Assembly (NCBI GenBank): GCA_910579685.1
Contig: CAJTVN010000014.1
Coordinates: forward strand, 44,766 to 108,765
Reading direction: 5' to 3'
DNA from: an uncultured Lachnospiraceae bacterium
GTDB lineage: Bacteria > Bacillota > Clostridia > Lachnospirales > Lachnospiraceae
Length of the DNA stretch: 64,000 bases
Shown here: positions 34,256 through 43,081 of the stretch, in pieces
Numbering within the stretch: position 1 is the stretch's first letter
Layout: every line of letters begins with the position of its first letter
Notes under the pieces: generated by a model
What the model was told of the DNA's origin: nothing
What the model saw: only the letters and a program-made list of their open reading frames with translations
The model's database searches: none
Position numbers and translations under genes: made by a program

Positions 34256-34369
34256 TTATGTCCGTTTATGCAACAGAAATTCCAAAATTTTGTCCGCTTT
34301 TCCATTATGATAATCCATTTATTTGTCCTCTTTTCCTATAGTTTTATTACTATTTTGTCCGTTTTTCCA
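34256..34369. repeat. Four degenerate direct repeats upstream of the DUF4143 gene
   Basis: Fourteen-base units begin at 34259, 34291, 34324 and 34356 (spacing 32, 33 and 32 bp). On the plus strand they read TGTCCGTTTATGCA, TGTCCGCTTTTCCA, TGTCCTCTTTTCCT and TGTCCGTTTTTCCA; the minus-strand core is TGGAAAA(A/G)CGGACA. The copy nearest the gene falls in the spacer of a plausible promoter. Three-helical-turn spacing suggests a multi-site operator. Confidence 0.65.
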
Positions 34370-34372
34370 CAA

Positions 34373-36679
34373 TCATGGGATTTCACGCTCAATTGGATAA
34401 TAGTTCTTCAAATTCTCCGGATCCATTTTCTTTCCCTTATGCTCTGCAAGCCATCCCTCATATTCCGGATCCATCCACGTGCTCCCGTCCTCAAACTCCA
34501 CTTGCCGGATACCGATCAGCACATACCCCACCGTGTATTCCTCCTCGGGCGGCTCAAGGCCATAAGTGCTTACGCTGTCATACACGGACCAGCCTCCCGG
34601 AAAGCTTCGGGTATCCCCCGGCAGGATTTCGCCTCCGTTCCATATAACATACTCGTAGCTCTCAGGCGCACTGGAATCCATGAAATTCCAGCGAATTTTC
34701 AGCGGGCTTCCGTCCTCTTCATAGGCCAGCATACAGTATTCCACCCGGCATATGGTCTTTTGCGTCCTGTTTGTGATCATTTCCTGCAGATACATGTTGT
34801 TCGTCCCGTCATAACTCAAAAACGCCGCATCCACGGTGATACCGGAAGTATCTCTGTCATTCATGAGAATGTCGTATTCCTCCTGGCCTGTATGTTCAAA
34901 TCCGATCTGATCCTCATCAATAGCGATCGCAAGTTTCTCATCGCTCAGTTCCTCTGCCAAAGCCTCCAGCCGCTTTACCACATCCTCCTTCTCCAGGGTT
35001 AGCAACTCCTCAAATTCCAGGCTTTGGAAGAGTTCAAGAATTCCCTGTTCCATCTTTTCCATGCGCTCGTCCCGCTCCGACACCGTTATCCTGCCGTCAT
35101 CCGGAATATGATAGGGAAACTGATAATACAGAGTGCAGAATGCCGCACCGTCAAAAGCCGTCTTATACAAGCTCCGGCCTCCCCACCAGGGATCCTCCGG
35201 CTGCGTTCCTTTATAATGGCTTCGAACCAGCTGGGCGTTCTCCCCGGCGGACAGCCGCATCGTCAGCTCCACGAACCGCCTCTCATCCTCGTCAAGGGAA
35301 ACCTGATAATCACTCATAACCGTATCTTCCCCGATTCTCTCCATCCTTTCGTAGTCCTCATTCGCCCAGTCAAGCAGAGAACGGTTAAAGTCCGCAAGCG
35401 GCATCTCCCCACAGGGGCTCCCGTCCTGAGTCATAAGTGCGAGAAGAGAATCATAGTCTCCTCTGGTTCCCATCGGCCACTGTCGGGGCTCCTTTTTGTC
35501 TCCATAATGTGTTTCCTCATCCGTGAACTCTTTCATCCAGTCCGCTTCTCCCGGCTTTGCTGCTGATTGGGTTTCCGCCTCGCCCTTTGCCGGATCTGCG
35601 GCAGGTTTTGATTCTGCGCCGGACTCCGGGGACGGGACCGTCCCGGCCCTGGCCGATGTGGCAAACACAAGCAGCGCAGCGCCGACAAGAAATGCGGTCA
35701 GAACCATCGTGATAACGGAGTGTTTTCTGGTCTTCATAATTGATGTAATCCTTTCTTCCATTTGATTTGAAGCGTTTCTCCCAAATGCGCTGAAAAGGGG
35801 CGCCGGGACAGCTCTTCTCTCCTCCATGCGGATCAGTGTGCGTGCATAATCGCCTCTCCGCTCCTTTCCGATTTTGCGGAGCACCGCCTCGTCGCAGGAC
35901 AGCTCCAAATCCCGGTTATAGAGCAGGTACATCCGCCAGACTGCGGGATTAAACCAGTGAACGCACACGGCCGCCGTCATAATCAGCTTGGCAAGACTGT
36001 CCATCCGCTTTATATGCACAAATTCATGCTCCAGCACTTGATAAAGCTCCCCCTCATCCTTCCAGTCCGTCTCCTCTGGCATCAGAATCACAGGGTGAAG
36101 TATTCCGTAGGTAAGCGGCGTGTCAGCCGCTTCTGACGTTCGGATGGCGATGGGCCGCAACAGCATGTGGGATGCAAGCCATTTTTCCATAAATTCATTT
36201 TTCACCGGAAATGACCTCCGAAATTTTCTGCAGCACCCGGTGTAGGAAATAAGAAAAAAGACAGCCAGGACAGACATGCCGAATGCCCAGCAGCAGCGCA
36301 GCAGTATTTTCGGGGATACGGCAAAAGACTTATGCCCGGACCGCTCCATCTGTCCGCTTTCTGTCTCCTGTATCTTTGCCATTTGCATGCCACTGTGGTT
36401 CTGCACTGCGGCGGTGCCGGACAGAAGTTCGGTATTCCATTCGGAAGATATCGTCCGGCTGCTGCCAGTCATGTTCTCCCGCCCGTCGTCCCACCTCTGG
36501 ATCAACGAGTAAATACTGAACGAAGAGGGAACCGAGACCGGAACGAGAAGGCGGAGAAGCGCAATCCCCCACAGAATCAGAAATGCTCTCTTGGGCAGTC
36601 TGTCCAGAAGAAATTTCCGCAGCAGCATGATAATCAGGATGAGAACCGTTGCGGAAAAACTCATTTCAACAAAACTCAT
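34373..36679 (-). CDS. BlaR1/MecR1-type M56 metalloprotease signal transducer
   Basis: This 768-residue membrane protein has an N-terminal M56 peptidase domain with four membrane helices; the zinc motif HEFVH is at residues 218-222. A last helix at about 328-347 is followed by an extracytoplasmic region of about 420 residues. That region does not look like the penicillin-binding sensor of BlaR1; it has two acidic repeats and a C-terminal beta-rich part (ICRVEYCMLAYEEDG). It is expected to cleave, or trigger cleavage of, the BlaI-type repressor encoded 12 bp upstream. The signal it senses is unknown. Confidence 0.85.
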   Translation of the reverse strand: MSFVEMSFSATVLILIIMLLRKFLLDRLPKRAFLILWGIALLRLLVPVSVPSSFSIYSLIQRWDDGRENMTGSSRTISSEWNTELLSGTAAVQNHSGMQMAKIQETESGQMERSGHKSFAVSPKILLRCCWAFGMSVLAVFFLISYTGCCRKFRRSFPVKNEFMEKWLASHMLLRPIAIRTSEAADTPLTYGILHPVILMPEETDWKDEGELYQVLEHEFVHIKRMDSLAKLIMTAAVCVHWFNPAVWRMYLLYNRDLELSCDEAVLRKIGKERRGDYARTLIRMEERRAVPAPLFSAFGRNASNQMEERITSIMKTRKHSVITMVLTAFLVGAALLVFATSARAGTVPSPESGAESKPAADPAKGEAETQSAAKPGEADWMKEFTDEETHYGDKKEPRQWPMGTRGDYDSLLALMTQDGSPCGEMPLADFNRSLLDWANEDYERMERIGEDTVMSDYQVSLDEDERRFVELTMRLSAGENAQLVRSHYKGTQPEDPWWGGRSLYKTAFDGAAFCTLYYQFPYHIPDDGRITVSERDERMEKMEQGILELFQSLEFEELLTLEKEDVVKRLEALAEELSDEKLAIAIDEDQIGFEHTGQEEYDILMNDRDTSGITVDAAFLSYDGTNNMYLQEMITNRTQKTICRVEYCMLAYEEDGSPLKIRWNFMDSSAPESYEYVIWNGGEILPGDTRSFPGGWSVYDSVSTYGLEPPEEEYTVGYVLIGIRQVEFEDGSTWMDPEYEGWLAEHKGKKMDPENLKNYYPIEREIP

Positions 36680-36691
36680 AGTTATACCTCG

Positions 36692-37051
36692 CTATTCTAA
36701 TTCGCCGACAATCTGTTTCAGCTTATCAATCTGCTCCGCCGAGAGTTTCTTCCTCCCCAGGAGCGCCGCAAATAGTTTGTCTGCCGAGCCGTCATAGATC
36801 TTATTGATCAGCTCATTTGTCTCCGCCTCCTGCACCTCCTTTTTGGGAATCAGGGCATGGCACAGGAAATTGGGCTCCGAGCGCGCAATAGCACCCTTTT
36901 TGATACAGCGTTTAATCAATGTATAAGTGGTGTTCACGTTCCATCCCACCTCTTCTCCAAGAACCTCCGCAATATGTTTCGCCGTACTGTCACCTTCCTT
37001 CCAAAGTACATCCATAACCTTAAGCTCCGAATCAAAAAGCTTGCTGTTCAT
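36692..37051 (-). CDS. BlaI/MecI/CopY family transcriptional repressor
   Basis: This 119-residue winged-helix repressor shows the family pattern FDSELKVMDVLWKEGDSTAKHIAEVL, then NVNTTYTLIKRCIKKGAI. A C-terminal helix for dimerisation follows. The start at 37051 has AGGAGAGAG upstream; the frame to 37102 is longer than family members. It is co-transcribed with the M56 sensor gene. A strong inverted repeat over its promoter is its likely operator, so the pair is autoregulated. Confidence 0.92.
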   Translation of the reverse strand: MNSKLFDSELKVMDVLWKEGDSTAKHIAEVLGEEVGWNVNTTYTLIKRCIKKGAIARSEPNFLCHALIPKKEVQEAETNELINKIYDGSADKLFAALLGRKKLSAEQIDKLKQIVGELE

Positions 37052-37104
37052 TTCTCTCTCCTCTCTTCCTGTCATCACTGAGTGTTTGTTTTCTTTATGC
37101 AAAC

Positions 37105-37160
37105 AAGACTGCAGTAGTATCGCTTTTCTTTATACTACTACAGTCTTATGCAGTTGTCAA
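37105..37160 (-). promoter_or_regulatory. BlaI-type operator and promoter
   Basis: Minus-strand TTGACA (37155-37160) and TAGTAT (37132-37137) are 17 bp apart. An inverted repeat, 37105-37120 with 37132-37147, matches at 15 of 16 positions (AAGACTG(C/T)AGTAGTAT) and covers the -10 box and the start of transcription. The GTAG/CTAC elements agree with BlaI-family sites. Confidence 0.8.
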
Positions 37161-37278
37161 TCTAATTTCCATGACAAAATGCTTTGCACTCCACAAAACC
37201 TTGAACCAGGGCTGTTTGTATGCTATATTTGAGAAGTATTCAAAGCCTTGTGCGTAATTGTGTTCAAAGGAGATTTTT

Positions 37279-38889
37279 ATGAAAAAACGATTTAATATAA
37301 CCGGAGTATGTGTGCCATCCAAGCATTATATGGTTGATATCAGCAGACAGCTTGAGCAAATCCGTGACCTGGTGGATGACGGCGCATACTTTACAATAAA
37401 CAAGGCGAGACAATACGGAAAGACTACAACTCTGAACGCTCTGGCAAAAGATCTGGCCTCTGAATATCTTGTTGTAAGCATGGATTTTCAGGCTCTCGGA
37501 AACGAATCCTTTGCTAACGAAAAAGTATTCTCTTTAACTTTTGCACAATACTTTTTGCAGAGAATGCAGTTGCAAAGCCCGGAAATTCAGGAAAAATTGA
37601 GTTCCGGTCTCGACGATTTAAAGAGGGCCCTAAAAGAGGAAAAGGATGATTTTTCTTTATATTATCTTTTCCGACATTTTGTTTCGATTTGTGGTCAGTC
37701 TCCAAAACCGCTTGTCTTAATGATTGATGAAGTGGATAGCGCCTCTGACAATCAGGTATTTCTTGATTTTCTTGCTCAATTGCGCAACTACTACCTTGAG
37801 CGGGACACTCTTGGCACAAAAACCTTTCATTCCGTGATTTTGGCCGGAGTTTATGATATAAAAAATCTTAAAAGAAAAATCCGATCCGAGGAATCACATT
37901 CCGTTAATAGTCCATGGAATATTGCTGCCACATTTAATATTGACATGAGCTTTTCTAAATCAGACATTGCCGGCATGTTAAAGGATTACGCAGAAGATCG
38001 TCATATTAATATGAATGTTTCAGAAATAGCCGGACTGATTTACGATTACACCTCCGGTTATCCGTTTTTAGTGTCCAGATTATGTAAACTGATGGATGAG
38101 ACAGTCAGCCAGACAGATTGTCTTGGTTCAGCAGATGCCGCCTGGACAAATCAGGGTTTCTTTGAAGCCGAACGTATTCTCTTATCAGAAAAAAATACCC
38201 TGTTTGAATCCCTGATTGGAAAACTGCAGAGCTATCCCGAACTTAATACGGCTCTCATGAAAATTCTTTTTACAGGAATTAATATTCCTTATAATACAGA
38301 CGAACCAGCTTTTGATATCGCCTCAATGTTTGGATTTATCAAAAATAACCGGGGTTGCGTGGCGATAGCCAACCGCATTTTTGAAACACGGCTCTATAAT
38401 CTTTATTTGTCTCGTACTCAGCTGCAGAATACAGATACTTTTTCGTCATCTCAAAGAGACAGAAATCAGTTTGTTATTGACGGACATTTAAATATGCGGC
38501 GCATTCTGGAAAAATTCGTTGTGCATTTTCATGATCTGTATGGGAACAGCGGCGAAACGTTTATTGAAAATGATGGCCGCAAATATTTTCTCCTGTATCT
38601 TCGCCCAATCATAAACGGCACAGGAAATTATTATGTCGAAGCTCAGACCAGAAATCTCAGCCGCACGGATGTGATAGTAGATTATCAGGGGGAACAATTT
38701 ATCATTGAACTCAAGATATGGCGGGGTGACGAATATCACAGACGGGGCGAGCGGCAGCTTATAGAGTATCTTGATTCGTACCATGTACAAAAAGGTTATA
38801 TGCTTAGTTTCAATTTTAATAAGAAAAAAGAAATTGGCGTACATGAGATTATTCTCGGAGACAAAACCCTGATAGAGGCGGTTGTCTAA
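37279..38889 (+). CDS. AAA-like ATPase with C-terminal PD-(D/E)XK nuclease-like domain
   Basis: This 536-residue protein has an N-terminal ATPase domain with a variant Walker A (NKARQYGKTTTL, residues about 36-47) and Walker B LVLMIDEVDSA (about 149-159). A middle winged-helix-like region follows, then a C-terminal PD-(D/E)XK-type segment (TDVIVDYQGEQFIIELKIWRGDEYHRRGERQL). Function is unknown; similar proteins are common in gut Bacteroides and Clostridia. The start at 37279 has AAGGAG upstream. Its base composition is clearly more AT-rich than the flanking genes, suggesting transfer. Confidence 0.85.
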   Translation: MKKRFNITGVCVPSKHYMVDISRQLEQIRDLVDDGAYFTINKARQYGKTTTLNALAKDLASEYLVVSMDFQALGNESFANEKVFSLTFAQYFLQRMQLQSPEIQEKLSSGLDDLKRALKEEKDDFSLYYLFRHFVSICGQSPKPLVLMIDEVDSASDNQVFLDFLAQLRNYYLERDTLGTKTFHSVILAGVYDIKNLKRKIRSEESHSVNSPWNIAATFNIDMSFSKSDIAGMLKDYAEDRHINMNVSEIAGLIYDYTSGYPFLVSRLCKLMDETVSQTDCLGSADAAWTNQGFFEAERILLSEKNTLFESLIGKLQSYPELNTALMKILFTGINIPYNTDEPAFDIASMFGFIKNNRGCVAIANRIFETRLYNLYLSRTQLQNTDTFSSSQRDRNQFVIDGHLNMRRILEKFVVHFHDLYGNSGETFIENDGRKYFLLYLRPIINGTGNYYVEAQTRNLSRTDVIVDYQGEQFIIELKIWRGDEYHRRGERQLIEYLDSYHVQKGYMLSFNFNKKKEIGVHEIILGDKTLIEAVV

Positions 38890-38902
38890 AAAGAGGCTCA
38901 CC

Positions 38903-38934
38903 TAAAGCAGCGGCCATTATGGCCATCTGCTTTA
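38903..38934 (+). terminator. Hairpin after the ATPase gene
   Basis: TAAAGCAG (38903-38910) pairs with CTGCTTTA (38927-38934), with an inner GGCCAT/ATGGCC stem. It has a short tail only, so this is a probable terminator. Confidence 0.6.
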
Positions 38935-39040
38935 ATTCCGCAGCCGATATGTCCTTGTTCTGTTTGTTCCCGCCGGCTTAATATCATCCATCTCCGAGAG
39001 CAGGAAATCCTGCGGCAAGGATAGCCCGGGAAACTCGCCA

Positions 39041-39069
39041 TTTCCATCCTCCCGGAATTGTAGTATAAT
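39041..39069 (+). promoter_or_regulatory. Putative promoter of the decayed GNAT gene
   Basis: TTTCCA (39041-39046) and TATAAT (39064-39069) with 17 bp between. The -10 is perfect and the -35 weak. It may still serve the intact GNAT gene downstream. Confidence 0.4.
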
Positions 39070-39108
39070 TGAAAACTCAAAATCATACCGGAACTTAAGG
39101 AGAAGCAA

Positions 39109-39343
39109 ATAAAAATTTTAGAAGTTGCGGAGATAACGTCGTCACTGTTAGAACGATTAATCGTTGAATAGGAGAAATCGGGGATTGAGGCGCAGAAACT
39201 TGAAATGCTTTTTATTGCGCCCCAAGAACGAGGAAAGGGGCCGGGGAGAGAATTCATCCAATATGGGCTTTCATGTCTATAAACGGACAGACCATGACGA
39301 GCAAGGCAATCCTTATCCTCTTTTATACATGAAATTAAAATAA
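39109..39343 (+). pseudogene. Decayed GNAT acetyltransferase gene
   Basis: Fragments of a GNAT protein are read in broken frames. KILEVAEITSSLLERL begins at an ATA (39109) where an ATG would be expected. A stop comes after IVE. Then EMLFIAPQERGKGPGREFIQYG, the acetyl-CoA-binding core, is joined directly to MGFHVYKRTDHDEQGNPYPLL, the usual C-terminus. The middle third is deleted. The ORF cannot make a working protein. Confidence 0.75.
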
Positions 39344-39368
39344 CCTTGCCGATAACAGGAGGGATCGT

Positions 39369-39965
39369 ATGGTTTATATGAATACGCCGCAGCTGGAGAC
39401 AGAACGGCTGATCTTAAGAAAATTTACGGAAAATGATATAGAAGCATTGTATTTGATCCTGGCAGATAAAGAAGTCAACACCTTTTTACCGTGGTTTCCT
39501 CTGAAAACTATTGAGGAAGCGCAGGCCTTTTTTGAAACAAGGTATGCGGCAAATTACGAAAAGCCGCAAGCCTATGCATATGCCGTCTGTTTGAAAGAGG
39601 ACAACTATCCGATTGGCTACATAGCGGTGGATATGGATGAAAGCCATGATTTTGGCTACGGGCTTCGGAAAGAGTTTTGGCACCGGAAAATTGTCACGGA
39701 AGCCGTGAGCGCTGTCATAGCGCAAGTAAGAAAAGACGGACTTTCCTATATCACTGCGACACATGACATTAACAATCCCCGCAGCGGCGGGGTTATGAGA
39801 CAGGTGGGAATGAAATATCAGTATTCCTATGAAGAAAAATGGCAGCCTAAAGATTTTTTAGTTACGTTTAGAATGTATCAGCTGAATTTCAATGAAAAAG
39901 ACCACGGTGTCTTCAAAAAATACTGGGACAATTCCGCTGTGCATTTTATAGAGGCAGGGATTTAG
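39369..39965 (+). CDS. GNAT family N-acetyltransferase (RimJ/RimL type)
   Basis: This 198-residue acetyltransferase begins TPQLETERLILRKFTENDIEALYLIL, typical of the RimJ/RimL group, and has YPIGYIAVDMDESHDFGYGLRKEFWHRKIVTEA at the acetyl-CoA site. The acceptor may be a ribosomal protein N-terminus, an antibiotic or another amine; this is not decided by the sequence. GGAGGG precedes the ATG. It lies directly after the decayed GNAT gene and shares its AT-richer base use. Confidence 0.88.
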   Translation: MVYMNTPQLETERLILRKFTENDIEALYLILADKEVNTFLPWFPLKTIEEAQAFFETRYAANYEKPQAYAYAVCLKEDNYPIGYIAVDMDESHDFGYGLRKEFWHRKIVTEAVSAVIAQVRKDGLSYITATHDINNPRSGGVMRQVGMKYQYSYEEKWQPKDFLVTFRMYQLNFNEKDHGVFKKYWDNSAVHFIEAGI

Positions 39966-40155
39966 CTTTACAGCGGCGATGAACGGCGCTTCCAGCGCCG
40001 CCCGAGATCATCCCGCCCTCCTGCGCAGCGCCGCTATTCTCATTCCGGTTTCAATGACGCAGAGGTTGATATAAACAAAATCAGACTCAACCAACATTTT
40101 AAGGTGATGCACACACGCCTGGCGGTATGGTATTTCTTGAAGGTACATTCCCTGC

Positions 40156-41433
40156 CTAGCACGTCATAATATTCAGAATTTCCTGATCCGTTTCCTTCAT
40201 TCCTCTGCTTCCGATCCAGGAGATATTGCGTATGGTGTTTTCCACTCCCTTTGCCACCACCCCGTCGCCGCCGTAGAACTGCTGGCCGTTACGGTACATA
40301 TCATAGCCCAGAAGCCCGGCCTCCACTGCAACCGCGATTTTGGCCGCGCAGGATGCCTTTGCCCCGTCGCAGATCATGCCGGAGGCAATGGCAAGGCCAT
40401 TGACAACGGTATGGGCAATCGTATCATAATCCCCTTCCTTCAGATATGCGATCCCCGCACCCGCCGCAACGCCTGCGCTTACCGCCCCGCAGTAAGCCGA
40501 GAGGGAGCCGATTCCCCTCTTTAGATGAATGGCAATCAGATTGGACAGCGCAAGGGCCCTGTACAGCTTTTCTTCACCGGCTCCCAGCTCCTTTGCGTAT
40601 TCCATCACCGGGAGCGAAACCGTAAGCCCCTGGTTGCCGCTTCCCGAATTGATGACTACCGGAAGCTCGCTCCCGTTCATCCTTGCGTCCGATCCCGCCG
40701 CCGCCATTGCCTTTGCCCGGATACGCACATTCTCTTCGCCTGACATAAGCAGCACCGAGCCTATATTCGCTCCGTAATCTCCCCGCAGTCCTTCTTCTGC
40801 AGCCGCCCGGTTATACTCGATCTGGCGTCTTAGCACCCCTTCAACCTGCGAAAGCTCCGCCTCCGTGGCAAAACAATAAATATCCTCCACGTTCAGAAGG
40901 CCGTAGCGCTCTTCTCTCTCCGTATCCATCCCGCTTTCCAGCACCCGCTCCAGCAGAATCTCATCATCCTTCGTTATCCGCACGATATTCGTATGCTCCC
41001 CGGCAATACGGACAGACGCGCAGGAGCTTCCGCTCCACACGCTAACACTCATGTCCAGCAGCGCTCCGTCCTTTTGCTGGCTTACCTGGATAGGCGTGCT
41101 CCTTAAATATTCCCTGAATTCTTCCTTCTGTGCATCCGAAATTTCAGACAAAACCTCCAGCAGCCGGTCCTCTCTGCCCGCCACGATTCCGATTGCCACC
41201 GCCGCCTCGATCCCCTTGGCCCCGTTCGTATTCGGCACAATCACGCTTTTCACATTCTTGATGATATTTCCACTGACCTGCGCCAGAACCCTCTCAGGCC
41301 TTTTCCCAAGAACACTCCTGGCCTTTGCCGCACAGTAGGCAAGCGCAATCGGCTCCGTGCAGCCCATTGCGGGTACCAGCTCCTCGTTCAGAATGGTTTC
41401 GTAAGCCTTAAAAATTCTTTCTTTGTCCTTCAT
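40156..41433 (-). CDS. L-cysteine desulfidase-like protein (UPF0597/CyuA)
   Basis: This 425-residue protein belongs to the UPF0597 family related to the serine dehydratase alpha chain, which includes the cysteine desulfidase CyuA/CdsB. Visible marks are the N-terminal PAMGCTEPIALAYCAAKA with a conserved cysteine, NSGSGNQGLTVSLPV and the late MICDGAKASCAAKIA with cysteines suited to bind an Fe-S cluster. It would release sulfide, ammonia and pyruvate from cysteine. It overlaps the proS 3' end by 26 bp and has GGGGAG before the ATG at 41433, so it is read from the same T-box-controlled transcript. Confidence 0.85.
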   Translation of the reverse strand: MKDKERIFKAYETILNEELVPAMGCTEPIALAYCAAKARSVLGKRPERVLAQVSGNIIKNVKSVIVPNTNGAKGIEAAVAIGIVAGREDRLLEVLSEISDAQKEEFREYLRSTPIQVSQQKDGALLDMSVSVWSGSSCASVRIAGEHTNIVRITKDDEILLERVLESGMDTEREERYGLLNVEDIYCFATEAELSQVEGVLRRQIEYNRAAAEEGLRGDYGANIGSVLLMSGEENVRIRAKAMAAAGSDARMNGSELPVVINSGSGNQGLTVSLPVMEYAKELGAGEEKLYRALALSNLIAIHLKRGIGSLSAYCGAVSAGVAAGAGIAYLKEGDYDTIAHTVVNGLAIASGMICDGAKASCAAKIAVAVEAGLLGYDMYRNGQQFYGGDGVVAKGVENTIRNISWIGSRGMKETDQEILNIMTC

Positions 41434-42769
41434 CGTACATCTCCCCATCACTCCAAAGTTTCCTCCTTAAATCACAGACCTCAGAAAAAGCCCTCCCCAC
41501 AGGGACTTTTTTCCGCATCTGGTTATCCATATGCGCACTGTCCCTGGCGACAATTTCCACAACGCCATCTTTTGTATTACGTGGACTCACTATAACACGG
41601 ACAGGCGCTCCAATCAAGTCCGCATCCGCAAACATTTCCCCCGCCTGGATTTTGTTCCTGTCGTCATAGATAACCTCGATTCCCTCACTCTGCAGCTTTT
41701 GATACAGCGTGTCGGAAATTTCCCTGGTCTCGCCGTCATCCGGCCGCAGGCAGCAAAGATGCACCTCCCATGGCGCTATGGAAATGGGCCAGACGGGGCC
41801 GCGATTGTCATGGCGGGCCTCGCAGACGGACGCCGCAAGACGCCCGATGCCGATCCCGTAGCATCCCATGACCGGATATTCGGCTGCGCCGCTTTCATTG
41901 ATATACCGCATATTCATGCTTTCCGTGTATTTCGTCCCAAGCTGAAAAATATTTCCCACCTCGATTCCGCGCCGGATACTCAAAGACCGGCTTCCGCAGC
42001 AGGGACAAACACCTTCCAGTGCAGCGCCGGCAGACCTGCCGCAAGCCGCAGGTTCGTCCACGGCCTCCAGATTCGCCCTGTAATCGCAGCTGCCGCACAC
42101 GACCACGGAATCTTCCCCCGCATCTGTGAGCAGCATAAATTCATGGGACACATTTCCGCCCATCATGCCGGAATCCGATGCGACTACCTCCACCTGCGGA
42201 ATTCCCACCCTGCGGAAAATGCGCCTATACGCTTCCAGACATTTTGCGTAGTACTCCTCCAAATCCTTCCGGGAGGTATGAAACGAATAGGCGTCCTTCA
42301 TGGTAAATTCACGGACGCGGATCATCCCCGCCCTCGGCCTTGCCTCGTCCCGGAATTTCCGCTGAAACTGATAAATCATAAAAGGATACTGCTGATAAGA
42401 CCTTCCATACTCTCTCACCAGCTGCACTGCCGCCTCCTCGTGGGTCATTCCCAGAACCAGATCCGTATCGCTCCTGTCTTTAAACCGCACCAGTTCTTTT
42501 CCCACGCTCTCAAAACGTCCGGATTCTTTCCACAGCTGCGCAGGCATGACCACCGGGAACATCACCTCCTGCCCTCCGATCCGTTCCATTTCCTCCCGGA
42601 TAATGTTCTCTATTTTCCTTGTCACCCGCCTCAGAATCGGATATTCGGAAAAGATGCCGCTTCCCACCCCTTTCATGTACCCGCCCCGGATCATCAGCGC
42701 ATGGCTGTCAATGACACAGTCTGCCGGCCTTTCTTTGAACCTCTGTCCCACAAGATTTCTCAGTTTCAT
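41408..42769 (-). CDS. proS: Prolyl-tRNA synthetase, short form without editing domain
   Basis: This 453-residue synthetase is shorter than the usual bacterial ProRS (about 570). The class II motifs are present: LGMTHEEAAVQLVREY, FQRKFRDEARPRAGMIRVREFTMKDAYSFH, and GCYGIGIGRLAASVCEARHD. The ~180-residue INS editing domain between motifs 2 and 3 is missing; in its place is a short Cys-rich stretch (CGSCDY, AACG, CPCCG) that may bind zinc. The C-terminal anticodon-binding domain follows. The start at 42769 has AGGAGG upstream; longer frames run into the T-box leader. It is expected to charge tRNA-Pro and may lack proofreading against alanine. Confidence 0.92.
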   Translation of the reverse strand: MKLRNLVGQRFKERPADCVIDSHALMIRGGYMKGVGSGIFSEYPILRRVTRKIENIIREEMERIGGQEVMFPVVMPAQLWKESGRFESVGKELVRFKDRSDTDLVLGMTHEEAAVQLVREYGRSYQQYPFMIYQFQRKFRDEARPRAGMIRVREFTMKDAYSFHTSRKDLEEYYAKCLEAYRRIFRRVGIPQVEVVASDSGMMGGNVSHEFMLLTDAGEDSVVVCGSCDYRANLEAVDEPAACGRSAGAALEGVCPCCGSRSLSIRRGIEVGNIFQLGTKYTESMNMRYINESGAAEYPVMGCYGIGIGRLAASVCEARHDNRGPVWPISIAPWEVHLCCLRPDDGETREISDTLYQKLQSEGIEVIYDDRNKIQAGEMFADADLIGAPVRVIVSPRNTKDGVVEIVARDSAHMDNQMRKKVPVGRAFSEVCDLRRKLWSDGEMYDEGQRKNF

Positions 42770-42811
42770 ATCCTTCCTCCTTTTAAATTTCATCTGTGCG
42801 CCCCTGCGCAT

Positions 42812-43080
42812 AAAAAAATCCCAAGTATATCCGAAAATATACTTAGGACGAATTGACTCCGCGGTACCACCTAACTTCAGACGAATCTGCACCTTGATCG
42901 CAGGCCATCACCTGCCCGCCTCTGATAACGGTGGCTCTCCGTCAGAATTTCCCCTTTTGCAAAAAAGGCTCACTCTGCTGCTCCCAGACCGGTTCGGAAT
43001 CTCTCCTTCAAAGCCTCGCACCATCCGGCTCCTCTCTGCAAAAGTCAGGATACCTACTATTCTGTTCCCCGCATTTAATA
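42812..43080 (-). promoter_or_regulatory. T-box leader controlling proS and the desulfidase gene
   Basis: The minus-strand leader contains the T-box core AGGTGGTACCGCGG (about 42856-42869), followed by a terminator: CCTAAGTATAT (42837-42847) with ATATACTTGGG (42820-42830) and a U-run at 42812-42818. Stem I has the AGTAGG and GAGAGGAGCC features, and GAA-CCG (42990-42995) in the specifier region fits a proline codon. The UGGU bulge of the antiterminator would pair with a tRNA ending ACCA, as tRNA-Pro does and tRNA-Cys does not. Confidence 0.9.
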
Positions 43081-43081
43081 T

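Noticed and set aside
34256..34369. The ~32-bp periodic repeats as a CRISPR array
   Set aside because: Units are only 14 bases and degenerate, the intervening bases are short (18-19), and there are no cas genes. A multi-site operator fits better.
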